Below are positions 53,291 to 64,000 of a stretch of DNA of 64,000 bases, piece by piece. The notes under the pieces are model-generated. The model saw only the letters and a list, made by a program, of their open reading frames with translations, was not told the origin of the DNA and searched no databases. The stretch's first letter is position 1. Every line of letters begins with the position of its first letter. The stretch is from Trichoplusia ni. Lineage: Eukaryota; Arthropoda; Insecta; Lepidoptera; Noctuidae. Where the stretch lies: contig NC_039481.1 in NCBI RefSeq assembly GCF_003590095.1, positions 9,641,895-9,705,894 on the forward strand, read 5' to 3'. Made by a program: the position numbers and the translations under genes.

Positions 53291-54639
53291 TCTTTCACTG
53301 ACTTTTTAAACGTCACATGTGTCAGCCGAACCGGAAACTTAAACGAAAACAAACCTATAATTGTTTTCGTTTACTTGCTTGATTTATTGAAGACCAAAAA
53401 ACAAACCACCAACGTCGTTGTCTTAATTTAAATTCAACTAAATATTACTTACAATATTGTAAACAAGGTGACTAATTTGTCCATTTGCCTTTGAAATCTC
53501 TGTGTGAAAACAAGTTTTATGAGAAGGTTGTCTCAAGAAAATGCCTACTGGCAGTATAAAATAGAAATACTAATTGTAAAATGGTGAGACAATTGTATTC
53601 AAAACAATCATTAACCACATGACAACAAGGACATTTCTATAACAATTAAATGGCTGGAGTAATTTTTATTGACTTCGAAATGTTTCATCCATTTCGAGGA
53701 AAATAAAATTATAACCACATAAACATGTGTCATCATTCTATTAACAAAATGCTTGTAATAGTAAATCTTTCTAAAGTTTAAACATGATCGTCGATTTATG
53801 AAATCCAAGACAACTTTTATAGAGTAGTAAGTCTCGTATAAAAGTTCAGGCTGTTAAGCCGAGTCAGTGGGCTCTAGTGGGCGTTTATCGTAGGTTTTTA
53901 TGTAGGTCACAGATTAAATAGCAGTTTGAAACTATTAGGAAACTCGCTTACTTGAACTCAAGTTTCATTGTGTAAACTGTAAAGGTACCTACTAAGTAAT
54001 GTCGAATTAAGTATTGCGCCTCTACCTACGTTAACATGACGCTGGAAAGTGCAAGAGCAAAATTAAATTATCGTATTACGGTAAGCTCAATCGGAAGGCT
54101 TGTTGACAAAATTTTAGTACGTATTAAAAAATATGAAGTTTAGTCTCCATTGTTGATTTCTCAAAGAGTTTAAAAGAGAGGCACGGCCTTAGTCTAAATG
54201 GCGGCTATAATGATAGCCGTGATCAAATCACTCAATGCGATAGCCATTTATAATAAGAGCTTCTAAAAAATTGTGGTCACATAAAATCCACAATGGTTCT
54301 AGATACAGCTTTTAAATCACGCATGTTTCATCGAATCCATTCCAACATTGATATGCTCGATACCTAGGTTTTTAAATGTCAACGCATGATCAAAGCGGAC
54401 TCGTCACAAATAAGGCCATTATTATGCTAGTCCGCGCGACCGTAAATATATCTGAGCCCACTGCTGTTTACAACAAAAGTGTCTTTAACCGCATAACATA
54501 ATACAGCGGTCACTCTATCTGTTTTATCTATTTTAGTAGTTTTATTGAAGCTGTCGCAATTTGTGGGGTTTATTATAACAATGCGCAGTGGCGGTGATGT
54601 TATGGTGCAAGGGTGATCGTCGACGCTCTCTCACGGCAT

Positions 54640-54825
54640 AATAATTACGGGGCGCGTTAACCACTCGTCGCAGTTTACAGGCCGGCTCGGCGCGCAGCCT
54701 GCCGCCCCCCTCCACCCCTCCCGCTCTCCACTGCATGCTCTCCGCCCGCCGGACCGCATTCCGCTCCCATGCGACTGCGTCCTGCATCCTCCTGACTCCA
54801 GGACCTCTCCAAAATGTCATGTTTT
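54640..54825. promoter_or_regulatory. CpG-rich islet 2
   Basis: This is the strongest GC island of the window: a C-rich pyrimidine run (CCGCCCCCCTCCACCCCTCC) and about 15-20 CG dinucleotides. A 92-codon minus-strand frame spans it, but Arg-rich composition and lack of homology suggest a by-product of GC content. An alternative first exon of the glypican is possible, with no proof. Confidence 0.3.
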
Positions 54826-55003
54826 TATTAATTTCGCCGATACTGACAGAGTTTGCGATTCTTTGACTTTATTGAAGGTTTGTGCTCACTGTTAATAGTT
54901 ATCGAGGGATAACTAGAAGTAGTTGCATCTTACAAAAAAGTATTATATCATTTTGTATACATTTATCTTTCTTACTGAAACAAGTAGATTGAGGTTTTCA
55001 TAG

Positions 55004-55045
55004 TTCGCAAGTTGATTGCGAAAGATTTCGCAATCAACTTGCGAA
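55004..55045. repeat. Perfect hairpin with 20-bp arms
   Basis: The arm TTCGCAAGTTGATTGCGAAA is followed by GA and then its exact reverse complement. Nested TTCGCAA and TTGCGAA words continue into a related GCGAATTCGAAC stretch to 55075. The loop of two bases excludes a normal microRNA precursor. It could be a palindromic MITE end, a recent fold-back mutation or a binding site. Confidence 0.85.
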
Positions 55046-56959
55046 TTCGAACTGAACTCTAAGCGAATTCGAACGCAGAATTCTAAGCTATCTCTTTGAC
55101 CTTAGCTTTACACTATTTCCACATTTTCACAATCAAACAAATCGTTCAAGAGCTATCTTAATTTAAATAAATTAACTATTGACTTTGTTTGTAATTGAAT
55201 TAGACTGATGGTAAAAGGTGTCACAGAGCTCAAGTTTTTTACACAACATCTCCGAGGTGTCTATTATCAACATCTATTACAAAATCGGTGTCCATCACAA
55301 TGTAAAGTCATCTCGGTCGTTTCACACGCTTATTGCCTATTCCATTAACTAAATCAGACGATGACGAATCGACCACTAAATCGAGATTATAATCATTATA
55401 CGATCTCGCGGGCTTACATTCTTAACGAAGAATCCGTGAAGCGTCGGAATGCACGGAATCGATTCTAACTCGTTTTGTTTTCGCCACGTCATAACTCGAT
55501 GTTCGATCTCGACCTGCACGAACTCGCCCATTCTCGTATATTGAATCGATATAGTTTTCCAATTTGGTTTAACGGGAGACAATGTAACGCTGTTGATACA
55601 ACACAATGTGTAAGCGCATTTCCACGCCGTTTCCAAATTGGCGTGATATTCTGCGAAACGAATTGTACTCAATGTTTACAAGCTAAAAGCCTAATACTGG
55701 TTCAGTCAATTATAGATTTGTGCATGTGGTTTACACAGTAAGGTCATTCCTAAAGCTCGACAAAATGCGAGGTTTTCAAGAATGAAAAAATCGCAAAAAC
55801 TCATACTAAGTGGGCCAAAGATGTAGGAAGATAAGAACAAACATAAAAATAAACTAGGCTTTGACTAATTCTCAGTCAGGACAAGTATCGCGACAGTTTG
55901 ATAAAATTATCACATATAATCTAATCTATTTCATTCATACATTTGTATTTATAAAAAGTTAACATTATTTAAAGGACGAAAGTAAAAAAATAGATGATGG
56001 ATGCTAAAATCAAGTTGGCTGAATGTAATTGATACTTATGCCGCACAAAATGAATTTGACTGACGTCCATGTGTCATGTCGCGGTCAATATGGCGCGAAA
56101 GTTGTTTTGCTTGCTTATAATATTTTTATTGTTTGTTTAAATATTTATTAATAAGTATAATGTCGAATTGGGAAAAAATAAATGAATCACAAATTGGTTA
56201 ATATTGCGGTTTTATTGCACACACGATTGCAAGACTACAAACAACTCGCTCCGTAGGTGCCAAGGGACTGCGAATTATTCCATTAATACTTACTAGGTTT
56301 TTAAATGCATTAAATATTGTAAAGGGAAAAGAACCCTAATTAACCTTAAATAAACACTAATGCAAGTGAGTAATACCGACAAAGAGTATTATTTAAATAA
56401 TTTATGTAATCTGCGTTTATCGCGAAGTGCCCCGATAGTGCAATTAAGATAAAATCTCAATAATTTATTCGGCAAATCGATCTCTGCATTTGTTATCTGG
56501 GGTTTTAGTCAATAACGAATTAGTGGACCTTTGCGTTTAAACAAATATCATATTACACTTTAAAAACTAAATACAAATTACGATTTAGTATGCTTCATGG
56601 TGCAAATAACCATGCAGTTGTCCTCATTCCATGGCAGACCAAAGGAACTTTCATGAGAATTTTATGAACTTTAGACATAAGTAGGGTTCCTGCAACACAA
56701 TGCATTCCGCGTAAAAACAATAGATTTCTTACCGGTTTGTGCTAAGAGCGAAAGATATTGTGCTTCGTGCCGCAAGAAATCAAAGGAACAGCTAACGGGA
56801 CTTTGATACCAGAAAATATTAAAATTGAATAAAAATCTTGACTCATCAGTGCGAATGGCCATACCAAAGCACAATTCTTGTGGAATCTTCAAATATTTAA
56901 TTCAATTTAAATAAACGATTGGTTACATCGGGTTTTAAATATCGAATGCACATTTTTTG

Positions 56960-57065
56960 CGCGTGGTTGTCAGGCCAGTGCCACGATCGGCGCGCCGCGG
57001 ACCGGTCCGGTGGAACGGCGACAGGTCGGCACCTGCCTTGCGCGTGGAATGTCCGGTCGCAAATT
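56960..57065. promoter_or_regulatory. CpG-rich islet 3
   Basis: About 100 bp including GATCGGCGCGCCGCGGACCG and GGTCCGGTGGAACGGCGACA, sharply bounded by AT-rich DNA. There is no ORF or splice evidence. It is a candidate regulatory block in intron 1. Confidence 0.3.
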
Positions 57066-59118
57066 AAAAACCTTTGAGATACTCTTATTTAGTTGCGGAC
57101 AATGACAATTTTCCGGATTACAGCTAATTACCAAGAGTTTTTATCTTTCACATTAAACATGTATCGCATTTTAATGAGCTCGGAAGCCAATTAAAGAATT
57201 GAAACCTTTTTTTACATTGTCGTGCTTTATAGGGTGATTAAGTCACATCTTCAGTAAAAAGGAGAATGTGAGTCTGAGCACTATTCTAATCAATTGAAAA
57301 TAACTTGCCAATAAAGCATTGGTTTCTCCAAGACTATCGCAAAAAAGAAACAGTTTCACCTTTTATATCATCAGATTTAATTGTTCTGCCAGAGATCTCT
57401 CTTCAACCGACACCTCGGTATCGAGTGCTCAGAGTTCATTGACAAGAAATTCCAAAACGAATGAATTATTTATACTTGCAAACATTATTCGAAAAGCAAA
57501 TAACTCACGAAGGTCAATTTTAACAGCAAATAGTTGCGAACGAAATGGAACTGATTGGAGCTATCGCATCTAATTACTTTTTACTGTAATACTTTTGGTG
57601 TTATTCGACTAATGACTGTATTATTATTTTTTAACATTTTTTATGTTGCCCACGTGAACAGTTACCAGTTTTACATTTTTGAATCATCACTTTCCAGCAG
57701 CGGCCTTCCTTTTGTTTGTAAAATTAGGGCTGAATTTCTTTTTTTATAAAGTGATCTTGTGTCTCATATTCGCAAAGTATTTTTTTTTGACATTAAGTGG
57801 AATTCTTAAGTTTATTTTTGCTTGTTTTTATGACGAACACAGCTGACTTCTAAATGTAACTTGATAAAAAGGGTAAACAATTTGCATTAGCGTAAAACCT
57901 AATGTTTTTGTCGATAGCTAAGCAAAGATCAAAGATGATAGAGCTATGACGCAGTTCACAGACTACAATGAAATTCTTTGTAATACATTCTAAAAATATC
58001 GGTTAGAAACTGTACCTATGTTTATTCACTAATTCTTAAAATGCAAAAGGCGTTATGCTTTATCCTGATACAGTTTATTTGATAGCCGAATATTTTTTTC
58101 AGGAGTTATTCTAAAGCTGTTCACTGGTCTAAGCAAAAATTTTAATAGAGTTATAGGATAAACTGATTTACTACCTTGTATTTAAGATACTTCCTTTTTT
58201 GGCTTTGAATACCACATCAATTTCACATTTCTCGTTGAAAATAAAAGTGTGCTACCAGCAGATTCGCGAGAAAATACTATAAAACAAATAATACACCACG
58301 TGGTGGGTAATTTCTGCTTGCAGCATTCTGTGAGCTTACGTCATGTACGACCTCCATAGAGTTTCGGTCATGCATAAACACACAGAATTTAACGATCTAT
58401 AATATTCAATTTATGTTTTCAATATTGGTATTTGATACGATGATCATATTATATAGAAGATATAGCAGCTCGCCAAAATATTTAAGAATAGCTGCACACA
58501 TTGCATCCAAAAGTTCACAAATTATTAATTTCAGATTTTCCGTTATCCAATAAATCATTTATGAATCAAAAATAAAACGAATACAATAGATAACAGGATA
58601 AAAGGAGTACCTCTACAGTCAAACAGACAATTAACAATAATCTGCAAAAAACTTAATACGCGGCATCCTGTTTCCCCTATCCGAGCCTAATTACAGAATA
58701 AGAGGTTACGAACGCGACATAAAAGGTCTGACATGGCCTGTGACTGATGGAGCACCATTCAACTTGCTTGATTGAAAGGGTACACTGTGAAAGCCCGAAT
58801 AATGTCGGCATAATGGGATTTCTTCTTCAGGTATGTGCTAATTCGCCAACGGGGTAGGATTTTTTATGTTTTATTTAACATTGAAACCTGGCAATTGGCA
58901 TCTACTTGAACATGTTATGTCGAATAATTGTTGAGTTCCACAGTTTTACCTTTGTTGAGTAGCTTAAGTGGAGAAAATGTTTGATGATGTTCGAAATATC
59001 ATATTCGAACTTTTCTCACTTACAATGACAGAATTAGAACAAAATTGTCACGACGTCAACTTCTAATATAGGGTATCATTTTCCAATTTCATTAATAACT
59101 CATAGTTAAACTTTCGTA

Positions 59119-59544
59119 ATGTATTTGACAAGTTATCAAAGAATTCCGTTACCGAAGTTTTCCGGTGAGGCGTTAACTGATAAATTAGTAATCACTTGGA
59201 CTTTAATCAATGAGGCTGAAGCCAGCTCGTGGGTTGTCGACCTTAAACCCGTGTTTACTCAATGCTCTGTCGGCTTGTCAACCAGTCCACCCACTGAACG
59301 TTTTTGTAAGTCATTCCAAACATTCGGTATGACCGAGAGTTCCTCGGTAGCTTTCCAAATATTAGTCGGAATGCTTTTGTTAGAGAACCTCCGAACTTTG
59401 ACTTTAGGTTTTGGTTTGTATGCTAATATTTTTAGTCACAATGTAGTGGAGTTTCGTCCACTTGTGTGTAATGGTGTGTGGTCTTCAATTCGGCTTCACC
59501 ATAAAGTTGCTTTTATTGCCGTGCTACTCAATGAAACTTCATAA
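59119..59544 (+). other. 141-codon open frame without recognised homology
   Basis: This is the second-longest open frame in the window. The product has no signal, motif or family resemblance that I can name. Local GC is slightly raised, and a frame of this length is expected about once by chance in this much DNA. It is listed for completeness, not as a gene. Confidence 0.12.
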
Positions 59545-62500
59545 AGTCTTAATTGTGCAACTCAATCTACACAAATATTAAAAAGTTTAAAACTTTTACA
59601 ATGTATTTATAAGTAAAAACTCACAAAAGGCTTTCTTAATGGCGACCTAACCACAATATAATTCGCTCATAAATATCCGAAGATTTATATCATCCCACCT
59701 AATTGGTTATAAATTACGAAACCTATTGAAAATTATTTTAAAAGGTAAATATTTGATAATTTAAATTTATACCTGTATTACTTAATACGCAGCTTAAGTT
59801 TTAATTTGTTCGTGTGGTTGTATTGAGTTCTAAATGTTTACAGTTCATAGACTTTCCCGCAGTCAATGGTCGTTATCTATGACTCCTTTGACAGCTTTGA
59901 TAGATAGGTTAGTTTAGAAAATAAGTACCTAACCAAACAGGATACCCCAACCCATGATAACGATGTCCATCCTTATGACATTCTGTGCGGCGAAGGTATA
60001 TTTATTTAAGGAAATCTGAGGCTACTGACCTTAATCTCACCGAGATTCCCGTGTACCCGAGCATTTTATGTTTTTTTTATTCAACATAGGATGAAATAAC
60101 GTGTTCTGACGTTGACTTTGGGTAATGCAGTTTAATATTTATAACATGCTGATTTATGTTTCGGTGATCAACTCAAACTGGATCTTTGGTATGTAGACTT
60201 AGTTGTAGGCGCAAGACTAAAAGAAGACTAAGTAGCTATTAACCACTAAGTCGCAGTAATAAATAACACTTCTCTAGTAATTTTAAACAGCCGCGACGTC
60301 ACATTAACGCATGCACAGAATCCAAACACAATTTAGACAAATCATAAAAGAATGGTTAGCGACCTTGTTTTAGAATTATTATGTAAATGTGATGTGTATT
60401 CAAGGAATCAGAGAGCATACAGGTAGTTGAAATTCTGCCGTTTTGTTATTAAAAAAACGAAAGATGATTTTCGAATGTTTAATAAAATACCTACCTCCTA
60501 ACTCTGTCCTAAGTTTATTGGATTTTAAATATGATGTATATTCAGACGGCAATCATGTACACATGCCGGTAGTTGTCGCGACGAGTCTCCGTTAGAAGTC
60601 CCGGCGATCGAGTATTGCATGCTAAACAACCGGCGCGCTATGCAAAATACTTTGTAGAACCTGATACTGCGCCGGTGCCGGACGATCTATCAGACGGTAA
60701 GCCTTATTGGGAAACGTGGCGTCAACCTGCGATCTTAAGACGTACACTATCTTAATAGCTGAACTGGTATCGCCTGATCTTACCGCTTCTATTGAATTAC
60801 CATTGGCGACGAATTAAATTAGCGTATAAATTATACGCCGTGGCGGATTATGATTAGCTTTAATAAGTTTGCATAGGCTAGTTGCTAGGACCTGAATCGA
60901 TTGGCTGCACAAACATACCAATTAGCTTTATTAGGCCGGAGTAAGGCTTAGCAGTTTTACGGGTTATGAGTTGGGTGTGGCGCACTGGATCATTAATAAT
61001 GTATCAGTTTACAGTGACGAATGGGATGGGTTTGACTTCAAAGCTTTCCATGTAGAACCTTTCGCCGGTAAAAGGTGTGCGTGCTGGAAACTCATTAAAT
61101 TAAACAATGTCTTATTATTTGCGCTCACTGAATATTTACCACAGAGGCCGAGTTGGTCCAATAATAATTATGATTTGGATGTTTGAATCAGTAGCATTTA
61201 GTGTTAACGACATTCGTGGGAAGGCACCGCAGTGCTCGTGCCAAATACCGTGTCCGTGACTGTAAATTTTCACGGAATAATTCGTCGGCGATTATTCCGA
61301 AGAGTGCAAGCGGAGAACATGCTTTCGAATGCCAAAAAAGGAAGATGTAATGACTGAATGGTGCCGTCGAGCCGGTCGAAGCATAAAACATTTTTGGAAA
61401 TGTAATCGATGGCTCGATATCGCGCGCCGTCAACTGGAAATTTTATTTCTTAAATTCGATACCATATTTTCCTTTAATCTCGAGAATAATGAAATCCAGT
61501 CAGTTGAAATTGAGTTATTTTAATAAAAGCGGCTACTTGAAAAGCCACATTTTAAATAGAGTACAGTGCGTACACTGCGTACACATTTAAATCAATTGAC
61601 GGTGCTTATCAGATAAAAAGATCATGCAATGTCTTCAAAGACGCTTTGTTAGCATGTCAGATTTAAAGCTTACATAAATCTGTATAAACGTCTGAAAACC
61701 ATGTCAAATCGTGTTTGAACCTTCCGCGGCGTACTCGCCCACGCTTACTCCGCGTGCCATTACCTGCCTACTTGCAGTCTGTGCTTTTAACTTTAGTTTT
61801 CTGGCATGACCATAACTTCTCTACTCAAAAATAAACTTTATACAGGCAGCATAGATGTGAGATTCGAAGAACATTGTGATATGCAGCACCACTTAAAGTT
61901 TGCTTCTTTCGCAGAATCGTCTATTTTATAGCATTTATGTGGCAATGTAGGCATTTCACAACTCCGCCTACCGTATCAACTACACCTACGTACTACAAAT
62001 TGTTTCGGAAGATGTTCGTTTTTGGACTGTTTATGATTTGTTCAAGGTTGGCGGAGACGAAGCGCATTAAAGTCATCAGCGCCGTCCGTTTCATTATTGC
62101 TAATAATAGCGTTATTTAACTGGTCACGATTATTCGTTTACATTTAGTATGTGATGATCTTGCAGCTAGGTATAATAAGCGTTGCGAAATGCTTAGGTAT
62201 TCGGCCAACTATTCATGAGTTTCCAGTTTTAATGATAGGAATACTCCGCATAATGCAGACACGTTTTTATAGGTATTGAATACATACGTGGGTTTCAAAG
62301 TCTATTTTTTCTGTATCTTAATTTAATTAGGTAGCCTTTTATGTCCATGTTGTGGCTTCATTAAAACAGCAATGAACATAAACCTAAATGAGTCGACGGC
62401 AATAAGAAGTTTCTTGGATTATTGCTTGTATAAAAAACTTGTTGTTTCTCGTCTCGACTTGTTTCTGTTCAGGTAAAAATAATTTTAACGCGAAGGATTT

Positions 62501-63260
62501 TGTTTCTATTCTTAAAACAAAATAACAATAGCTCCCGTGTTCTTTCTTTTGAGAAATACGTTCAAAAAGGTTAAGTCTATGCAATGACCAACCGAATTTG
62601 TGTAAAAATTTGCGTACCTATTGTCTTCACTAATCTTAGTTCAAAAGGTTTAAATTTTTTCAAAGGAATATCTTTTAGCTCGTTCAGAAGTAATAAATAA
62701 CATTAGTACTGATGATGATAAGCCGTGTCGTTGGTAAGTTGTATTCATTCTACTTTTTTTGCATTTCGAATATGTTTGAAAACGAATAATAACAAGTCTA
62801 GAATGCAAAATAGTAGAATGAATACAAAATACACAAACATATTAAATGCTTGTGTTCGTATTTGTTGCCCAAAGTGTGGCGAAGTCGGCTTACGATGGTT
62901 CGTATTAATAATTTGTTTATCTGATCATCGTTATGATAACAAAAACCTAGAGATAAAAGTTACGCTTTGTTTGTTATTTACAGTTTGTAGGGTCTTGAGA
63001 CAAAATATTAGGACAGGTTAATCGCTACATAACTAATATGTAGATGTCAACCTTATTGCTACACTTAGAATTTTAGCTTTATAAAAAAATTAATACACAT
63101 TCAGATCGGGCAGCTTATTAAGTGGTTAGCCTAGCAGGTGCATGCTTTGTTTTTAAAAGATACTACCCAGTTTATTAAAAAGTCAACATATATACCACCG
63201 TATCATGCATTATCATTTATCATTATCACATTCAGCTGTGAAATAGCGCGTGATTCTCAC

Positions 63261-63480
63261 CTGAGTTTGGCTGTGCTTGCAAATCTACCGCCATCAACAT
63301 TCCATTCTTTTCAAAGATGGTTTTCACATTAGCACAAGTTCCTTCAAAGTCAGCGGCAGAGGCCACGGTTAAGAAACAAGAAGCCAACAGTAAAAACAAT
63401 ATTTGACTCCTCATTCTCAATCCGAAAATCGATTTTTTGTTAGGCGACAGTTTATCACAACAACACTCTCTCACAGCCAT
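63261..63480 (-). CDS. dally: Glypican (dally-like), first coding exon
   Basis: This exon encodes the N-terminus of a glypican, a secreted GPI-anchored heparan-sulfate proteoglycan that acts at the cell surface as a co-receptor for Dpp/BMP, Wnt and Hedgehog ligands. It encodes 73 codons plus one base. Residues 26-40 form a hydrophobic signal-peptide core ending in the cleavage-like VASA; the mature chain would begin near ADFEGTC. Cys49 followed by NVKTIFEKNG fits the first conserved cysteine block of glypicans (C-x2-V-x3-F) and resembles Drosophila Dally there. The start ATG has a good context (AACATGG), with a second in-frame ATG at residue 23. The exon ends at a consensus donor, CTCAG|GTGAGA, in phase 1, and exon 2 continues in exactly that phase. 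The gene reads leftward. Glypican identity is strong. Dally rather than dally-like (dlp) is an inference from the short cysteine region. Confidence 0.85.
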
Positions 63481-63677
63481 GTTCGCGACGAGTGAATTTT
63501 TAAGAGTTAAACAAGATACACTTTTACAAACGAATCATAAATAAAGTACAAGTAAATGATTTTCTTTATAAAACTAAAGTTGCGGTACTGCAAACGCCAT
63601 ACGAACGAGCCGCGACGATTCAACTGCGAACCATGGTGGTCGCAGATCGACTGCACTGACCGACTCTGACTGACTGA
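63481..63677 (-). other. dally: Probable 5'UTR of the glypican gene
   Basis: This is the region between the start codon and an insect initiator-like TTCAGTCA at 63678-63671 (minus strand; A at 63675). The proximal part is AT-rich, the distal part is CpG-rich, and it contains a short upstream ORF. The 5' boundary is inferred from the initiator motif alone. Additional non-coding first exons further upstream cannot be excluded. Confidence 0.45.
63620..63634 (-). promoter_or_regulatory. Upstream ORF of four codons (MVRS-stop)
   Basis: ACCACCATGG is an optimal start context and opens a frame that stops after four codons (ATG GTT CGC AGT TGA), 140 bases before the main ATG. If transcription starts at either initiator nearby, this upstream ORF lies in the leader and could restrain glypican translation or tune it through reinitiation. 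The sequence is directly visible. Use of the ORF is inference. Confidence 0.4.
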
Positions 63678-63735
63678 AGTGAGCCGAAAGCGCAGCGACA
63701 GCTTCGCACAACGTGTTATTGCCATATAAATATTT
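63655..63735 (-). promoter_or_regulatory. Candidate core promoter of the glypican gene
   Basis: Two copies of the arthropod initiator pentamer TCAGT lie on the minus strand, at 63677-63673 and 63659-63655, in a CpG-rich patch (about 63600-63715) that contrasts with the AT-rich flank. A TTTATATGG sequence at 63731-63723 resembles a TATA box but is about 50 bp from the first initiator, too far for a standard pair. The start region could therefore be dispersed. The call rests on position and motif only. Confidence 0.4.
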
Positions 63736-64000
63736 GCATTCTTTAAACGCTTTAAATATTTACAAATTATTTGAGTCATTATTATTTATTATTTATTTTA
63801 CTTATGATTACGTTAAATAAGCAAGAATTAAAAGATTTTATTTATGTTTCCATAAGTTCCATGATTAACTGGCAACATTTAATAATCATATGGTTATTTA
63901 TTTCTTATAGCAATAATTGTTGTAATTATTTCATTGGCTGTAATTTATAAAAAAAAAATAATTTCACCAATGGAAAATAACTTTTACTTGTTGCCTACGA
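63736..64000. other. Upstream flank, no gene seen
   Basis: AT-rich sequence upstream of the glypican promoter, with poly-A and poly-T stretches. No ORF, RNA gene or recognised repeat was found. It may contain distal promoter elements. Confidence 0.4.

Larger units (their letters stand above)
7197..63260 (-). other. Intron 1 of the glypican gene (about 56 kb)
   Basis: The intron is bounded by GTGAGA at the right end and a pyrimidine-rich AACAG at the left end, in matching phase 1. It contains only short ORFs expected by chance in AT-rich DNA, plus the repeats and candidate regulatory patches listed separately. Nothing coherent was recognised in these subregions: 9000-11300, 12030-14200, 15640-17880, 19160-20480, 20540-22910, 23970-29280, 30050-32430, 32570-34090, 35240-39690, 40730-42860, 44330-45130, 45215-53100 and 57070-63260. 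A very large 5' intron is plausible for a developmental regulator and would be a natural place for enhancers. That is inference: no transcript data were available. Confidence 0.75.

Noticed and set aside
54542..54820. 92-residue Arg-rich protein on the minus strand
   Set aside because: The frame is open because the islet is GC-rich; no homology, start context or splice support.
59119..59544. 141-codon plus-strand open frame
   Set aside because: No recognisable domain or splice context; about one frame of this length is expected by chance in 64 kb at this base composition.

Overview
The window looks like nuclear genomic DNA of a moth, probably one of the larger moth lineages. Three things point there. 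The DNA is AT-rich and almost gene-free, with short random ORFs. The repeats are lepidopteran types recognised from memory: tRNA-derived SINEs with a TGTCGCGGGTTCGAT-like box, LINE 3' ends with GATGATGAT tails, and the LINE 3'UTR containing CCGACCCCAACATAGTTGGG. The one protein-coding gene found also has an insect-like sequence. No prokaryotic operon, CRISPR array, intact virus or toxin gene was seen.

The one supported host gene lies on the minus strand and spans nearly the whole window. A CpG-rich promoter and 5'UTR lie near 63.5-63.7 kb. Coding exon 1 (63261-63480) encodes a signal peptide and the first conserved cysteine of a glypican. Coding exon 2 (7044-7196) continues in exactly the matching phase with the glypican C-x4-CC block. 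Together they give the N-terminal 124 residues of a glypican, most likely dally (division abnormally delayed), a GPI-anchored heparan-sulfate proteoglycan co-receptor for Dpp/BMP, Wnt and Hedgehog ligands. Intron 1 is therefore about 56 kb, and intron 2 runs off the left edge. No later exon was found in 1-7043.

The rest is intron. It holds 5'-truncated LINE copies (6.2, 8.7, 11.5, 19.0, 40.7 and 43.5-44.3 kb, and possibly 7.3 kb), two of them with clear target-site duplications. It also holds SINE fragments (0.5, 7.9, 18.4, 29.9 and 39.8 kb) and a TA-flanked MITE (1.4 kb). Two short dispersed families could not be matched to a known element: a 63-bp palindrome with a CACGTG centre (17.9 and 29.3 kb), and a roughly 90-bp repeat with a GATGGCGCTCTA-like core (at least six places). 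Several CpG-rich islets (5.8, 53.1, 54.7 and 57.0 kb) and factor-site-like motifs (a near-consensus CTCF site at 22.9 kb, a CRE palindrome at 8.55 kb, paired AP-1 sites at 20.5 kb) are candidate control elements.

Layout from left to right: 1-7043, intron 2; 7044-7196, exon 2; 7197-63260, intron 1; 63261-63480, coding exon 1; about 63481-63677, 5'UTR with a four-codon upstream ORF; about 63680-64000, promoter and upstream flank. No undescribed multi-gene system is visible. The most original material is the two short repeat families, the perfect 20-bp-arm hairpin at 55.0 kb and the possible upstream-ORF control of the glypican.
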